64,000 bases of DNA from Xanthocytophaga agilis (GCF_030068605.1 NZ_JASJOU010000019.1:1-64000); one strand, 5' to 3'. Shown: positions 8,957-18,191, counted from the first letter of the stretch. The notes: generated by a model from the sequence alone, not told the origin. Numbers and translations are program-made.

Positions 8957-9499
8957 TTAATCCGGAGACAAAGCCGGGCCTACAGCTTCCATGTGATGTT
9001 TTATCAGCAACGCTTTCTTTTGCTCCGGTGTTGGGCTTTTCAGCTGGATAATCTGTTCAAAATATTCTTCCATAGTTCCGGCTGGCTGATGAATCAGAAG
9101 CAAGCGACCAACAGTATCGCTGGTTTTGACAAAGGTGTGGGCCACTCCACGAGGACCAAACACACTATCGCCAGCTTTGAGCCGAAAGATGTCCTGTCCG
9201 ATCTGTACTTTAAACTCTCCTTCCATGACAAAAAACCATTCGTCCAGGTTGGTATGTTTGTGTAAAGGTGGTCCTATCTTCTCGAACCGGGTAGTATCAT
9301 AGATACTCATTGCCCCGTCGGTATCCTTTCCGGAAACTTTCAAATCAAAGCGGGCTCCCAGATACATAAAACTCTTGTTAAACCGGTCCTTTCCGGCATC
9401 TACCCGGATGCCTTTGTCAGGACGGTCGTTGGCAAACGAAAGGGGAATAAACGAAAACGGTGCCAGTGCAGGCAGTGAAAGAAAAGATCGGCGGTGCAT
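8957..9499 (-). CDS. Exported cupin-domain protein
   Basis: The 180-residue product begins MHRRSFLSLPALAPF, an RR-bearing signal that may be Tat-type. One cupin domain follows: motif 1 PLHKHTNLDEWFFVMEGEF carries the HxH and Glu metal ligands, motif 2 is GDSVFGPRGVAHTFV with the last His. The tail is helical (MEEYFEQI...KKALLIKHH). Members bind a metal and act as dioxygenases, isomerases or sugar binders; no specific substrate can be assigned. It lies upstream of the deacetylase gene on the same strand. The family is clear, the role unknown. Confidence 0.82.
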   Translation of the reverse strand: MHRRSFLSLPALAPFSFIPLSFANDRPDKGIRVDAGKDRFNKSFMYLGARFDLKVSGKDTDGAMSIYDTTRFEKIGPPLHKHTNLDEWFFVMEGEFKVQIGQDIFRLKAGDSVFGPRGVAHTFVKTSDTVGRLLLIHQPAGTMEEYFEQIIQLKSPTPEQKKALLIKHHMEAVGPALSPD

Positions 9500-9662
9500 A
9501 GACGGTGCAGGCTAAGGAAAAGAAATACATGTTAAGGAATAGATAAAGCCCAGGAAAGATAAATAATCAGAAAAGGATTGTCTATAACCCTTTTTACAAC
9601 TAGATACCAAATCTTTCCTGTTTGCTTGTTTCTATTCGGTGATCTCAGGGACAGTAATACAT

Positions 9663-10031
9663 CTATTTCTTATAGAAATTCCAAATGATGACACTACTTA
9701 TAATGCCTCCTACATTTATAAGAATTATGATACTAAAATGAGGTTTTATAATGACCTGAGCAACAATTAGTGATATCCACAACTGCGAAATCACAAACCA
9801 TATAGCGCCTTTTGACGCATTACCACTACTATACTTTTTCAATATGGCGCCAATATATTTCCGGTCTGAAAGCCATTGGTAAAGTTTAGGCGATCCTTGG
9901 AGGAAACAATATCCTGCTAAAAGTATAAACGGAATTGCTGGTACGCCTGGTAATAAAACACCTATGTAAGCCAACACAAGGGAAACAATCCCCAAAAAAA
10001 GGAACAAGCATTTATACAAACGGCTATTCAT
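9663..10031 (-). CDS. DUF454 (YbaN-like) inner-membrane protein
   Basis: The 122-residue product has about three to four membrane segments. The conserved DUF454 signature is present: GVLLPGVPAIPFILLAGYCF then SPKLYQWL and a short 'KYIG' loop. The family is of unknown function and is often found near haem or metabolite genes. Its ATG overlaps the last 8 bases of the HMG-CoA reductase fusion gene, so it is the final member of the minus-strand operon at 9663-17572. That tight coupling suggests it works with the operon, perhaps as a membrane anchor or transporter accessory; this is inference. Confidence 0.85.
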   Translation of the reverse strand: MNSRLYKCLFLFLGIVSLVLAYIGVLLPGVPAIPFILLAGYCFLQGSPKLYQWLSDRKYIGAILKKYSSGNASKGAIWFVISQLWISLIVAQVIIKPHFSIIILINVGGIISSVIIWNFYKK

Positions 10032-12351
10032 ACCTCTTGTTAGCCTCTATCATTGCTTCTATATGCGAGAGCATGGCAAAGCAGTTATCCATTACCCTAT
10101 CAGGAAACTTAAGTTTCATTAAAATCTCAGACACCTTATAAAAAGACATTCGACATATCATAAACTCTTTCAGGCCATACACATATCCTTGCAGCCATTC
10201 GTTATCCTCAAGGTTCTTTCCCCAAATATCAGCATGTAAACCAAGATTTTCTTTCAGTACACTTATATCATTACGATCAACCAGGACAAAAGCCAGGAAC
10301 TCTACGATATCACGATGAGGTATGTTCTTTACTGCTAGTTCCCAATCATAAATACACACCTCTGCATTGCTCCGGATACCGACATTTCTAGGATTAAAAT
10401 CATTGTGGATCACACAAACAGGCCATGAATTTTCTATACTTTGTGTGATATCCTTCAAAAAACCAGGGAGTTTTTTAAACTGACCGCTACGTTCAGAAGA
10501 CGCTTCCTCTTTTAGAATGATAGCAATCAGTTTTTCATAAAGGGGGACCAATTGTGAAGGATCAAAGCGACGAATAAGATGATCAGGGACCTGATTTTCT
10601 CCAGAATAGTAATGTTGGTGTATCTTTGTAATAGCTTCAATTACCTTCTTCACATCTTCAAGTCTCCACATTTCTGGCTTGTTTTCGGTATTAAACAGGT
10701 GCATAGCATCAGACTGAAGGTATTCCATAGCCAACAGGTATATTTCACGCTGCACATTTTCTTTTTTTCCAAAATATTTTGGTGTTATGCAAAAGCCGCT
10801 GTTGTGCAGGTCCTCATAAATAAAAAGTTCTTTCAGATGGCAGTTATAATACTCGGTATGATTGCGGTAGGCATAGATAAGGTCAGATAGTGCCGGTTCT
10901 ATAGCAGCAGCCAAACTATGCAGCCCCTTTATTATATCCTGGTCGGATGCTTTTGATTTGATAAGCAGCGAAAGATTGTGCTGGGGGCCTGTAGCTGTAA
11001 AAGGGAAAAAGCCAATAAGCTTATTACTGGTCTTGCTGGTAAGGTTTGTAATGATGCCATTTTCCATTTCTTTCTCCACAAAAGAAACATTCAGACTAGC
11101 ATATTCTGCGTGCACACTGCCCATTATGCCCCTGACCAGGCTTTGATTAAGTTCGGTCCGGGTAAGCCAATTTACCGGTTTATTGCGTCCAAGTTTTTCG
11201 TGGGCTTTGGCAAATGCCCCACTTACAATGGCGGCGTAGGTAGAAATTTCGAGCGACAGAGCAAATGCGGCTATCAGTTGGGCAAAGCGTTGCAACTTGC
11301 CTTGTCCATAGCACTTCATTAATTCCAGCATTTCTTTTTGTTTGGGGACTGATGTGCCCCCTCCTACCGTACCTACAACCAGCGTAGGGAGCACAAGAGA
11401 TATATAGAGTCCGTCATCGGTTTTTTCCAGGTGCAGCATACCCACAGACGACTCATGAACACAGCCCAGGTCCTGCCCTGTAGCGGCAAATATGGCCGCT
11501 ATTGTGTTAGCCACATTGATATTGTAACTAAACATATTATCATTGTTTGCAAGTGCTACAGATGGTGTAAAACAGTTTACAATGTCCTGCGACGTAGTGC
11601 GCAGGACATTTTCTATAACGGCCTCTTTCAGGTAGCATTCTGCCATTACCCGCACACCCCGGCCATTTTCAACCGAATAGGATGAGACTTTTTTATCGGA
11701 CGAGCCATTGCCTTCAATAACATAGTTTTTAATGGCTATACCTGTTTCTGTGGTAAAATGGCTAACAATAAACAGCAATGCATGCCAGGTACAAGTGGTG
11801 GTCATGTTTTGGCCGGAAGCATCGCCAGTACGGTAAAAAAAACGGGCATGCACTACAGTATCAGCCAGTACAGGTTCTATAGATAAAAGCCGCGCATGGT
11901 TAGAATGCTTTTGGGCTTCTTTTTTAATGTATTCAAACTTATCCGGCAGCCAGTTGTAAAACGTTCCTGCATCGGCAGTACTATTAAAAATAAACATGGG
12001 GCAACGGCTCATTTTCTGGTGCACAAAGGTGGTAGCAATACCACCGCTCATGCTGGCTGCTTTTGCTCCCCGGTTCATACTTGCCACAAGGGCACCTTCT
12101 AAGGTTGCTGCCCCGGCATATACCCATTCTTTGCCGTCTTCTTCTATATGCAAAAGCGGCCCTACTAGCCCTATGGGTATTTCAACAGAGCCTATATAGG
12201 ATTCTATTTTATTCTGTATATCAGAATGCAATAGCCCAGAAGCTGCGATATGTGTTGTAGAATAACCCTGTTCATCCAAATAATCCTGACGCAGCTTGGT
12301 AGAGTAAGGCGTTACCAGGCCCCTGCCGGGAACTATGGGATAGTTTTCCAT
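10024..12351 (-). CDS. HMG-CoA reductase fused to an APH-like kinase
   Basis: A 775-residue two-domain protein. Residues about 1-420 are a class I-type HMG-CoA reductase making mevalonate with NADPH. All four catalytic residues are visible by comparison with the human enzyme: Glu85 in ATLEGALVAS, Lys220/221 in GSSDKKVSS, Asp294 in GQDLG, His384 in AKAHEKLGR. TGDASGQNM and GTVGGGTS are present too. Residues about 425-775 form an aminoglycoside-phosphotransferase-like kinase: an N-lobe with NLSLLIKSK, a hinge near REIYLLAMEYL, the Brenner motif VIHNDFNPRN (His649, Asp651, Asn656) and the metal-binding IYDWEL (Asp669). I know of no described enzyme with this fusion. The kinase might phosphorylate mevalonate or a mevalonate-derived product (inference). 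It follows the upstream kinase gene by 3 bases. Confidence 0.92.
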   Translation of the reverse strand: MENYPIVPGRGLVTPYSTKLRQDYLDEQGYSTTHIAASGLLHSDIQNKIESYIGSVEIPIGLVGPLLHIEEDGKEWVYAGAATLEGALVASMNRGAKAASMSGGIATTFVHQKMSRCPMFIFNSTADAGTFYNWLPDKFEYIKKEAQKHSNHARLLSIEPVLADTVVHARFFYRTGDASGQNMTTTCTWHALLFIVSHFTTETGIAIKNYVIEGNGSSDKKVSSYSVENGRGVRVMAECYLKEAVIENVLRTTSQDIVNCFTPSVALANNDNMFSYNINVANTIAAIFAATGQDLGCVHESSVGMLHLEKTDDGLYISLVLPTLVVGTVGGGTSVPKQKEMLELMKCYGQGKLQRFAQLIAAFALSLEISTYAAIVSGAFAKAHEKLGRNKPVNWLTRTELNQSLVRGIMGSVHAEYASLNVSFVEKEMENGIITNLTSKTSNKLIGFFPFTATGPQHNLSLLIKSKASDQDIIKGLHSLAAAIEPALSDLIYAYRNHTEYYNCHLKELFIYEDLHNSGFCITPKYFGKKENVQREIYLLAMEYLQSDAMHLFNTENKPEMWRLEDVKKVIEAITKIHQHYYSGENQVPDHLIRRFDPSQLVPLYEKLIAIILKEEASSERSGQFKKLPGFLKDITQSIENSWPVCVIHNDFNPRNVGIRSNAEVCIYDWELAVKNIPHRDIVEFLAFVLVDRNDISVLKENLGLHADIWGKNLEDNEWLQGYVYGLKEFMICRMSFYKVSEILMKLKFPDRVMDNCFAMLSHIEAMIEANKRYE

Positions 12352-12354
12352 AAC

Positions 12355-13152
12355 TTATTGGTTAAGTATTTCATTAACAAGCCTTCCATAAAATCGGTCA
12401 AGGCTTTCGAACTGTGAAGCATGAATGTATTCAACAACTGTTTTATGGCGTATGGCAACAGCGTCAAACAGACTATCGTAAATTTTATCAAACAGTGCCA
12501 GAATCTGAAGCTGTTCATGGGGTTCAGACACTTTTCTTGAGGCAATACGGTTTAAAAGTACACCAGGTTCAGCCTTTAAAAAGTAAATCTCATCAGGCAA
12601 ACTGGTTTTAAATAATGCTCTGAGTTTCTCATCTGGCACAGTAGCATCTTTAAAACAATCATGTATAAAAGTAAATAGTGTACCTGCAGGGTCAGCAAGC
12701 CCTTTTACAGGAAGTAACGACAGTATAAAGCCCAATAGCTGACCATAGGCCTCATTGTAATAATCCAGACGTTCCCTTTTCAGACTACCCGGACTTATAC
12801 GACCTGTATAAAATCTTGCATAAACAAGCGGGTCTACTAAAGGATGTCGCTCACATACCAGCACACGAGTAAGAGGGGTTACCATTTCATCTGCCAGCTT
12901 TTGGTAAAGCATCATGGCACCAAAGAGTGACAGGGCTTTCAGGTCGCTCCGGTTGTTCTTATCAGCATCTGCACCCATCTCATTTAAGAGTTTTGTGTGC
13001 TTTTTAAGTGCTGAGTCCTCTGGTAATACATCTTCGTCTATATGCGGCAGGGTCAACAACGTTACATGCTCAAGCTTTTGTGATTTTAATTTTGAGAATA
13101 TCACGCTTTTGCCGCTTCCGTCTAAACCTGTTATAAGTATGGTTTTTATCAT
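12355..13152 (-). CDS. Thymidylate-kinase-like P-loop protein
   Basis: The 265-residue product begins with a Walker A loop, ITGLDGSGKS (Lys15), followed by a long insertion and LVCERHPLVDP, the position of the thymidylate-kinase 'DRY/DR' substrate motif. A lid-like segment RIASRKVSEPHEQLQ near residue 205 carries basic residues. Length and sequence differ from true Tmk (about 205-215 residues), so it is probably a kinase for another nucleotide or small phosphate. The start overlaps the stop of the preceding gene by 4 bases (ATGA), so the pair is translationally coupled. Its paralogue is the next gene upstream (13149-13751). The substrate is unknown. Confidence 0.8.
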   Translation of the reverse strand: MIKTILITGLDGSGKSVIFSKLKSQKLEHVTLLTLPHIDEDVLPEDSALKKHTKLLNEMGADADKNNRSDLKALSLFGAMMLYQKLADEMVTPLTRVLVCERHPLVDPLVYARFYTGRISPGSLKRERLDYYNEAYGQLLGFILSLLPVKGLADPAGTLFTFIHDCFKDATVPDEKLRALFKTSLPDEIYFLKAEPGVLLNRIASRKVSEPHEQLQILALFDKIYDSLFDAVAIRHKTVVEYIHASQFESLDRFYGRLVNEILNQ

Positions 13153-13751
13153 TCGGAGATATATTTAACAGCTAGCGCACACAGCTCCTCCGGTAGGAAT
13201 GACGAATCAAGTATACACCAGTCTGATTTAGTATACGTTTCGAACTCAGCAATCAATCGGGTTTGAAACCCGATAAAATTTTCAGGGGTTGCGTCACGGC
13301 AGCCACACTCATATCGGGAGAATCGTTTTTTACGCACAGCGCTCAGTTCAGGCCTGTATGAAAGTAAAATGGTCTTATCGGGCACCGGCATGCGCGAAGC
13401 AAGGTACTGCACTAGTTCCCTGTCTGCACCCATTACTGTTTCGGAAGCAAAATATTTATAATAGTAAGCGTTTATAATGATTATCCTGGTGTCGGACTGC
13501 AACGCCTTATCTATTGCAGCCTGCATGGCATGCGCTAAAAACAACAGCCGTGCATTGGTGTCAAGCAGGCATAAATAGTCATCTACTGCCTTTTTACCGC
13601 TGAAGATCTGTCCGGCGGAGTTTTCCAGCATATCCCAAATGCTTACCTCCCAGGCATATGACCATTCTTTTTTAAGGCCGTTTATGAGTGTGGATTTCCC
13701 AGAGCCGTCGGCACCTGTTATGCAGATAAGGGTTCTTTTTTTATTGTACAT
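13149..13751 (-). CDS. Second thymidylate-kinase-like P-loop protein
   Basis: The 200-residue product has a Walker A loop ICITGADGSGKST (Lys19) and a Walker-B-like strand IIIINAYYYKYF. A basic segment VRKKRFSRYECGCRD around residues 145-160 may be the lid. It resembles its neighbour at 12355-13152 only in the P-loop region, so the two may phosphorylate different compounds or form a heterodimer. It overlaps the upstream nucleotidyltransferase gene by 11 bases. True thymidylate kinase is not excluded, but the missing DR(Y/F) motif and the operon context argue against it. Confidence 0.75.
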   Translation of the reverse strand: MYNKKRTLICITGADGSGKSTLINGLKKEWSYAWEVSIWDMLENSAGQIFSGKKAVDDYLCLLDTNARLLFLAHAMQAAIDKALQSDTRIIIINAYYYKYFASETVMGADRELVQYLASRMPVPDKTILLSYRPELSAVRKKRFSRYECGCRDATPENFIGFQTRLIAEFETYTKSDWCILDSSFLPEELCALAVKYISE

Positions 13752-15114
13752 TGCTTACAACTTTCTTTATTTCGGCGGGGTCAATGTTCTTTTTACGCAG
13801 GTAATCAAAGTATGAATCCTTAGCCAAGACATAGTTTACAGGAGACAGCATTACGTCAAAAAACAGCTTTACAAACAACAGACTGGTAACTTTCCACCCT
13901 ACCTCTTCTGCAATTATGGCAAAGGAAAACCATGGCCCCTGTATCCTGCCTTTAATTTTGTTAGCAATAGTAGGGCTGTGAAACTTGTCTATAAACTTGA
14001 GACTGTGCCCGATGTCGGGAAAATACAACATCCTGAGTATTTTGCCATACAATGGCAGACGATGATGGAACTTAGGGAAAAGATTTATATAAATAACATT
14101 CTTTTCAATATCCTGAAAATAATCATTGTAGGAATTATGAATGTCTCCTGTTTCGGCAAACATCTCTTTTCTTTTCTTTAGCCTGGTGCTTATGAACGAA
14201 GAATCCTTTACTGGCATCCTTTCCAGCCAGGCCTTTGGTATGGTGTTGGTACACAAATTGCACATTTCGAGTGTAAAGCGAGCTTTTTCTGTCGCACCTG
14301 TTTTCTCTATCAAATCAAACAAGGCTTGTGTGTCAGCCACATTCCATGATGTGGCAGCAAGAAGGTTGTATACATCCATGCAATCACGTATACCGCATTT
14401 ATATATTCCCATGTGCAGTATAAGGTGTAGCAGGTTATAAGCTGGCGATAGCTGCTTGCATAGTACAGTCTCAAAAGAAAAAGGCAATGCCGTGTCCCAC
14501 GCATCCTGCATGTTTATAGTAAAGCTTGTTGTAGGTGATTTTAAACCCCATTGTGTGCCAATGATGCATGTAAAATCAGGACTGATAAACGGTATTGCGG
14601 TGTGACTGAATTTTGTTTCCTTTTCTTTTTCACCACTCCAGCCAAACCCCAATGGAATGAACCCAAGATCCAGGTAAATCTTATGTACCTTAGACCAGTC
14701 TTCTCTTTTTATAAGGATATCAAAATCATTCATTTTTTTGTATCCTGTATTACCATAAATGGTATTGGCAAATAAATTACCCTTCAGGATAATAAAATCG
14801 ATACCGTTATCATTAAATGCTTTAAGGAATTGCAGTGCCTTAGCATTCCGTTTTTCATTCTCCAACTTAACCTTCTGATATACTGCCTCAAATTTGCCTT
14901 GCACATCTTCAGTAAATAATGTAGAAAGACTATATTTTTTAAGCTGAATATTCATCCACGGAGCCATCTTCCATTTAAGGCAATACTCAAAAAAAACATC
15001 CTGCTGTCTGGCGTCACCACACAAACAGGTTAATTGTTCCCTACAGAAATCAAGCTCAGCAGGCTTTATATCTACCTGGCTTACTAATGCTATAATTTTA
15101 AATGTACTATTCAT
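13741..15114 (-). CDS. Nucleotidyltransferase-fold protein (NTP_transf_5, PF14907-like)
   Basis: The product of about 457 residues carries the family signature IDFIILKGNLFANTIYG followed by KKMNDFDILI, with the DxD-type acidic pair of the nucleotidyltransferase fold. A helical C-terminal half follows, with HLILHMG. Members of this poorly understood group occur next to kinases in capsule and natural-product gene clusters. I chose the ATG at 15114, which overlaps the end of the dikinase gene by 8 bases (ATGAATAG); an upstream start at 15150 would add 12 residues inside that gene. The transferred nucleotide and acceptor are unknown. Confidence 0.78.
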   Translation of the reverse strand: MNSTFKIIALVSQVDIKPAELDFCREQLTCLCGDARQQDVFFEYCLKWKMAPWMNIQLKKYSLSTLFTEDVQGKFEAVYQKVKLENEKRNAKALQFLKAFNDNGIDFIILKGNLFANTIYGNTGYKKMNDFDILIKREDWSKVHKIYLDLGFIPLGFGWSGEKEKETKFSHTAIPFISPDFTCIIGTQWGLKSPTTSFTINMQDAWDTALPFSFETVLCKQLSPAYNLLHLILHMGIYKCGIRDCMDVYNLLAATSWNVADTQALFDLIEKTGATEKARFTLEMCNLCTNTIPKAWLERMPVKDSSFISTRLKKRKEMFAETGDIHNSYNDYFQDIEKNVIYINLFPKFHHRLPLYGKILRMLYFPDIGHSLKFIDKFHSPTIANKIKGRIQGPWFSFAIIAEEVGWKVTSLLFVKLFFDVMLSPVNYVLAKDSYFDYLRKKNIDPAEIKKVVSNVQ

Positions 15115-17572
15115 GAGTAATAACTTTTTCAATAGAACCTGTGGCCCCATTTATTTTAATTTTTTCTCCGTGAATAATGGCTGTCGTTGCTTTTTTAACG
15201 CCCACGATAAGCGGTATTCCCATTTCCCTACACAAAATAGCCGTATGAGAAAGCAAACTGCCCCGTTCGGCAACAAGACCGCGGGCCCTGGCAAATACAC
15301 CTATCCAGCCGGGCTCAAAAAAAGGTGCTACGAGTATTTTATCATTTACATCAAGGTCCTGAATATTCTGCACAGTTACCTGAACGGCCTCCCCTATAAC
15401 AATCCCACTACTACATCCTGTACCTGATAGCTCGCCTTTTGGTAATGATTCTCGTTTTTCTATTGGATACAGAACACCTTCTATTTCATGGTAACGCACA
15501 TAGCGATATTCATTCTGATAAAGCTCGTATTCCTCTTTCCGCTTACTGATAGTTTCTTTATAGCTTGTAATACCGGGATCTGTTAGTTCTTCAAAAGTGA
15601 GATAAAGCGAATCACCTGCCGAATGTATAAGCCCCTGATTGAGTAAGCACTTATCCATTTTCCTGAAAATCTGCCTTGCCATAGCAAATGACTTTGTTCG
15701 TATAAATCGGAAGTTTTCGCGGTCGCGCACCCGATTTATAGTAAACTTCAACCCCCAACTTAACAGCAAGTGCTTTAAAGGGTTATACCTGTATTGTTCT
15801 TTTAGAACCTTTTTATAATCAAACGGCTCTTTCTGCTCCCTTTTATGATAGGGAAGAGACAGATTTGCTTTTAGCAAGGCAATAAATTTTGATGGGCCTT
15901 CACGATAATTTACAGTTTCCATCTTCATTTCACCTTCATCACAACGTTCTCCATATTTTTTAAGGTAATTGGTAATCAACGCATACGATTCCGAATGGTG
16001 TACCTCTATGGCCTGCAAGGCCTTGGAACTATCTTCTTCGAGTAGTATCTTTTTCACCATTTCGTTATGGTGCAGCCTGTAAATAAGGTCTTGTAATGCC
16101 TTTACAATGTCAACCGATACCACATCGCCAATGCCTGCAATAGTATCATTAAGAAAGTTAGGGAACGTATCATTTAGGCGTGAACGTGACAATACTTTTT
16201 TAAACCCGTTATAGGATAGCATGGCAAAAAAGCCGTTTATCATAGGCGGATACCAGTAACGACCCAGGTTATACTCCATTTCTTTGTAAATAGCAATAAG
16301 CCCCTGATGGGTTTCGGCATCGAGGTTTCTTTCTTCAAACTGCCGACGTGTGGCCTCATATTGGGCCAGGTACTTCGCTTTATACTTGCCGAAGAATAAA
16401 ATACTCTTTAGTAAATTTAAAAATAAGCGAGCATATACGATTGGTGAAGCCTTGGTAATAGGCTTACTAAATTTAGCCGGGTCAGCACCCAACATTTTTG
16501 TTATCATCTGGCTTGTATTACTGCCAAATGGCAACTGGTACAAAAGCTGCTGCCAAGCTGTAATATTATAATACATCCCCCCTTTTATACTGCCCACCAT
16601 GCTATTAAATAAGCTTTTATTGCGCTCTATAAACACATTGCCAGACCCTAAAAACCTGCACATTTGCTTATAAGCCATACTGTATGAATGCAGCATGTAA
16701 GAACTTGTAAGTGGCAATGTTATACCTGGATAGTTTATGGACAGGTTCGAATTATCCCAAACAGTATAAGCACCTTTGGGCACTAATGACGTTATAGGGC
16801 GTACCTGCAACCAGTATATCCGACCATTATATAGGGTAAACTCTGTATCTACCGGAAAGCCTTTTAATTCTTCAAGTTTTTTTAGCTGTTGCCCAATTTC
16901 TTGCAGGTAGGGTGTTATACCCAAAAAAAGGGCATCGCCGGTAAGGGTTATGGGCTTATAACCACCATTAAAGACTTCCCCTTTATATGTTTCTTCTTTC
17001 GAAATTGCTTTTGGTCCAGTAGAAGACAATGTTATTTCCATGCCGTTTTCTTCACCCGAAACCAGTTTAAACCCCAAACCAGGTAGTATGTTTATCAAAG
17101 GGTGATCACCATCATGATCAAGCGGGTCAGTAGAAAAACCTACTCCTGAAATTTCTCCCTGAACCATCTTTTGCAATACAACATGAAAGCTAAAGCCATC
17201 ACCCATATGATAGCCGGAAGTATTCACCTGTTTAAAACCTTCAATTACGTTTACCAAAGCAGCAGGCAGGCTTTTAGTGCTACAATTAAGCACAGTGGTA
17301 AATATACCTGCATAAGATTGGTGAGTTCCATCTTCTACTCCGGCACTGGATCGCAGCGCCCAAAGCGAGTTTTCATCGGGGTTGGTATTTTTTTTCCATG
17401 CCTCAAAAAAGGATTCTGCTGACAAACTACCTGCAAGGATATTCCGCACTGTATCATCAGGTATGATATAATACTGGGGAACAGTAAATCTGTTCCTTAG
17501 CAAGAAAGTAAGTCCGTCTGCCTTTCCTCCAAAAAACCGGTCTGGAATATTTTTGTATGAATAATAGTTCAT
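15107..17572 (-). CDS. PEP-synthase/rifampin-phosphotransferase-like dikinase
   Basis: The 821-residue product has an N-terminal ATP-grasp domain of the PPDK_N type (about 1-265): GGKADGLTFL, SLWALRSSAGVEDG, VVLQKMVQGEISGVGFSTDP and the closing LQVRPIT. A large helical middle region (about 280-700) follows. The C-terminal swivelling phosphohistidine domain (about 725-815) contains ERGSLLSHTAILCREMGIP, whose His is the phosphoryl carrier. The PEP/pyruvate-binding barrel of true PEP synthase is absent. This is the layout of rifampin phosphotransferase, which splits ATP and passes the beta-phosphate to a small molecule. It is the first gene of the six-gene operon, so it is likely to act on the same compound as the later kinases (inference). 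No clear promoter box was found upstream. Confidence 0.88.
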   Translation of the reverse strand: MNYYSYKNIPDRFFGGKADGLTFLLRNRFTVPQYYIIPDDTVRNILAGSLSAESFFEAWKKNTNPDENSLWALRSSAGVEDGTHQSYAGIFTTVLNCSTKSLPAALVNVIEGFKQVNTSGYHMGDGFSFHVVLQKMVQGEISGVGFSTDPLDHDGDHPLINILPGLGFKLVSGEENGMEITLSSTGPKAISKEETYKGEVFNGGYKPITLTGDALFLGITPYLQEIGQQLKKLEELKGFPVDTEFTLYNGRIYWLQVRPITSLVPKGAYTVWDNSNLSINYPGITLPLTSSYMLHSYSMAYKQMCRFLGSGNVFIERNKSLFNSMVGSIKGGMYYNITAWQQLLYQLPFGSNTSQMITKMLGADPAKFSKPITKASPIVYARLFLNLLKSILFFGKYKAKYLAQYEATRRQFEERNLDAETHQGLIAIYKEMEYNLGRYWYPPMINGFFAMLSYNGFKKVLSRSRLNDTFPNFLNDTIAGIGDVVSVDIVKALQDLIYRLHHNEMVKKILLEEDSSKALQAIEVHHSESYALITNYLKKYGERCDEGEMKMETVNYREGPSKFIALLKANLSLPYHKREQKEPFDYKKVLKEQYRYNPLKHLLLSWGLKFTINRVRDRENFRFIRTKSFAMARQIFRKMDKCLLNQGLIHSAGDSLYLTFEELTDPGITSYKETISKRKEEYELYQNEYRYVRYHEIEGVLYPIEKRESLPKGELSGTGCSSGIVIGEAVQVTVQNIQDLDVNDKILVAPFFEPGWIGVFARARGLVAERGSLLSHTAILCREMGIPLIVGVKKATTAIIHGEKIKINGATGSIEKVITHE

Positions 17573-18191
17573 TAACTGCGGGAACCAAACCTGGCCTTGT
17601 TAACTAAGATTATATATACTTGTTTTTGTAAACCCTACTTGCTAAAGATAAAGAAAACAAATCTTACAGAACAGCATACACAGTAAATTTTTCTGTATAT
17701 TTTTTTCGGATTCTTCTCTCAGGTAACCAAAACAAGAATTATAAATAAAAAATGTTCCATTTAAGAGTGTTTTCCGGAAAAGAAATAGTATAAACCAGTG
17801 AGTAAACTTGTGGTGGCCATCATAAGTTTAGATACAGAAAATTCTGCGATCTCAGCAATTGACTATCTTCGCCCCAATAATGGAAAATTTTTACACAGCG
17901 GTATATACAGTATCAATCTGTATTAACTGCCCCATTTGTGAAGAGGAATACAAATATTATCTCTTTACTTCATTCAAACCAACTGGAAACAGGATTTAAC
18001 TATTTGTATTGAGATAGATATAAGTGAATATTCAACTAGCGGTTATTATCTCCAATTAGGATACTCTATTATAGACATGCATCTGGATGATGAAAGAGCA
18101 ATCTATCTACACATGTACTAATAGATATAACCAGTCCAGTATATGTAATCCTGGAATAATTTATGATGAGGGTTATTATTGAATAAATAGA
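17573..18191. other. Gap upstream of the six-gene operon
   Basis: No complete gene is seen. The end nearest 17572 must hold the operon promoter, but no clean TAnnTTTG box was found on the minus strand. Bases 18095-18190 are the second copy of the dispersed repeat at 7889-7985. Confidence 0.45.
18095..18190. repeat. Diverged dispersed repeat, copy 2
   Basis: Partner of 7889-7985, starting AGAGCAATCTATCTACACA and containing AGATATAACC and GTATATGTAA. It ends directly at the stop of the CheB-like gene, as copy 1 ends about 50 bp from the stop of the deacetylase gene. Confidence 0.5.

Noticed and set aside
10958-11322. Plus-strand frames opposite the HMG-CoA reductase gene
   Set aside because: They are shadows of the strongly supported minus-strand coding frame.
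12355-13751. Calling the two P-loop genes thymidylate kinases (tmk)
   Set aside because: Only the P-loop is well conserved; the lengths and the substrate motif do not fit.
15107-17572. Calling the dikinase a PEP synthase (ppsA)
   Set aside because: The PEP/pyruvate-binding domain is not visible and the operon is not one of central carbon metabolism.
9663-17572. The operon as a phage or integrative element
   Set aside because: No integrase, transposase, tRNA gene or terminal repeat was found at its edges; composition is close to that of its neighbours.
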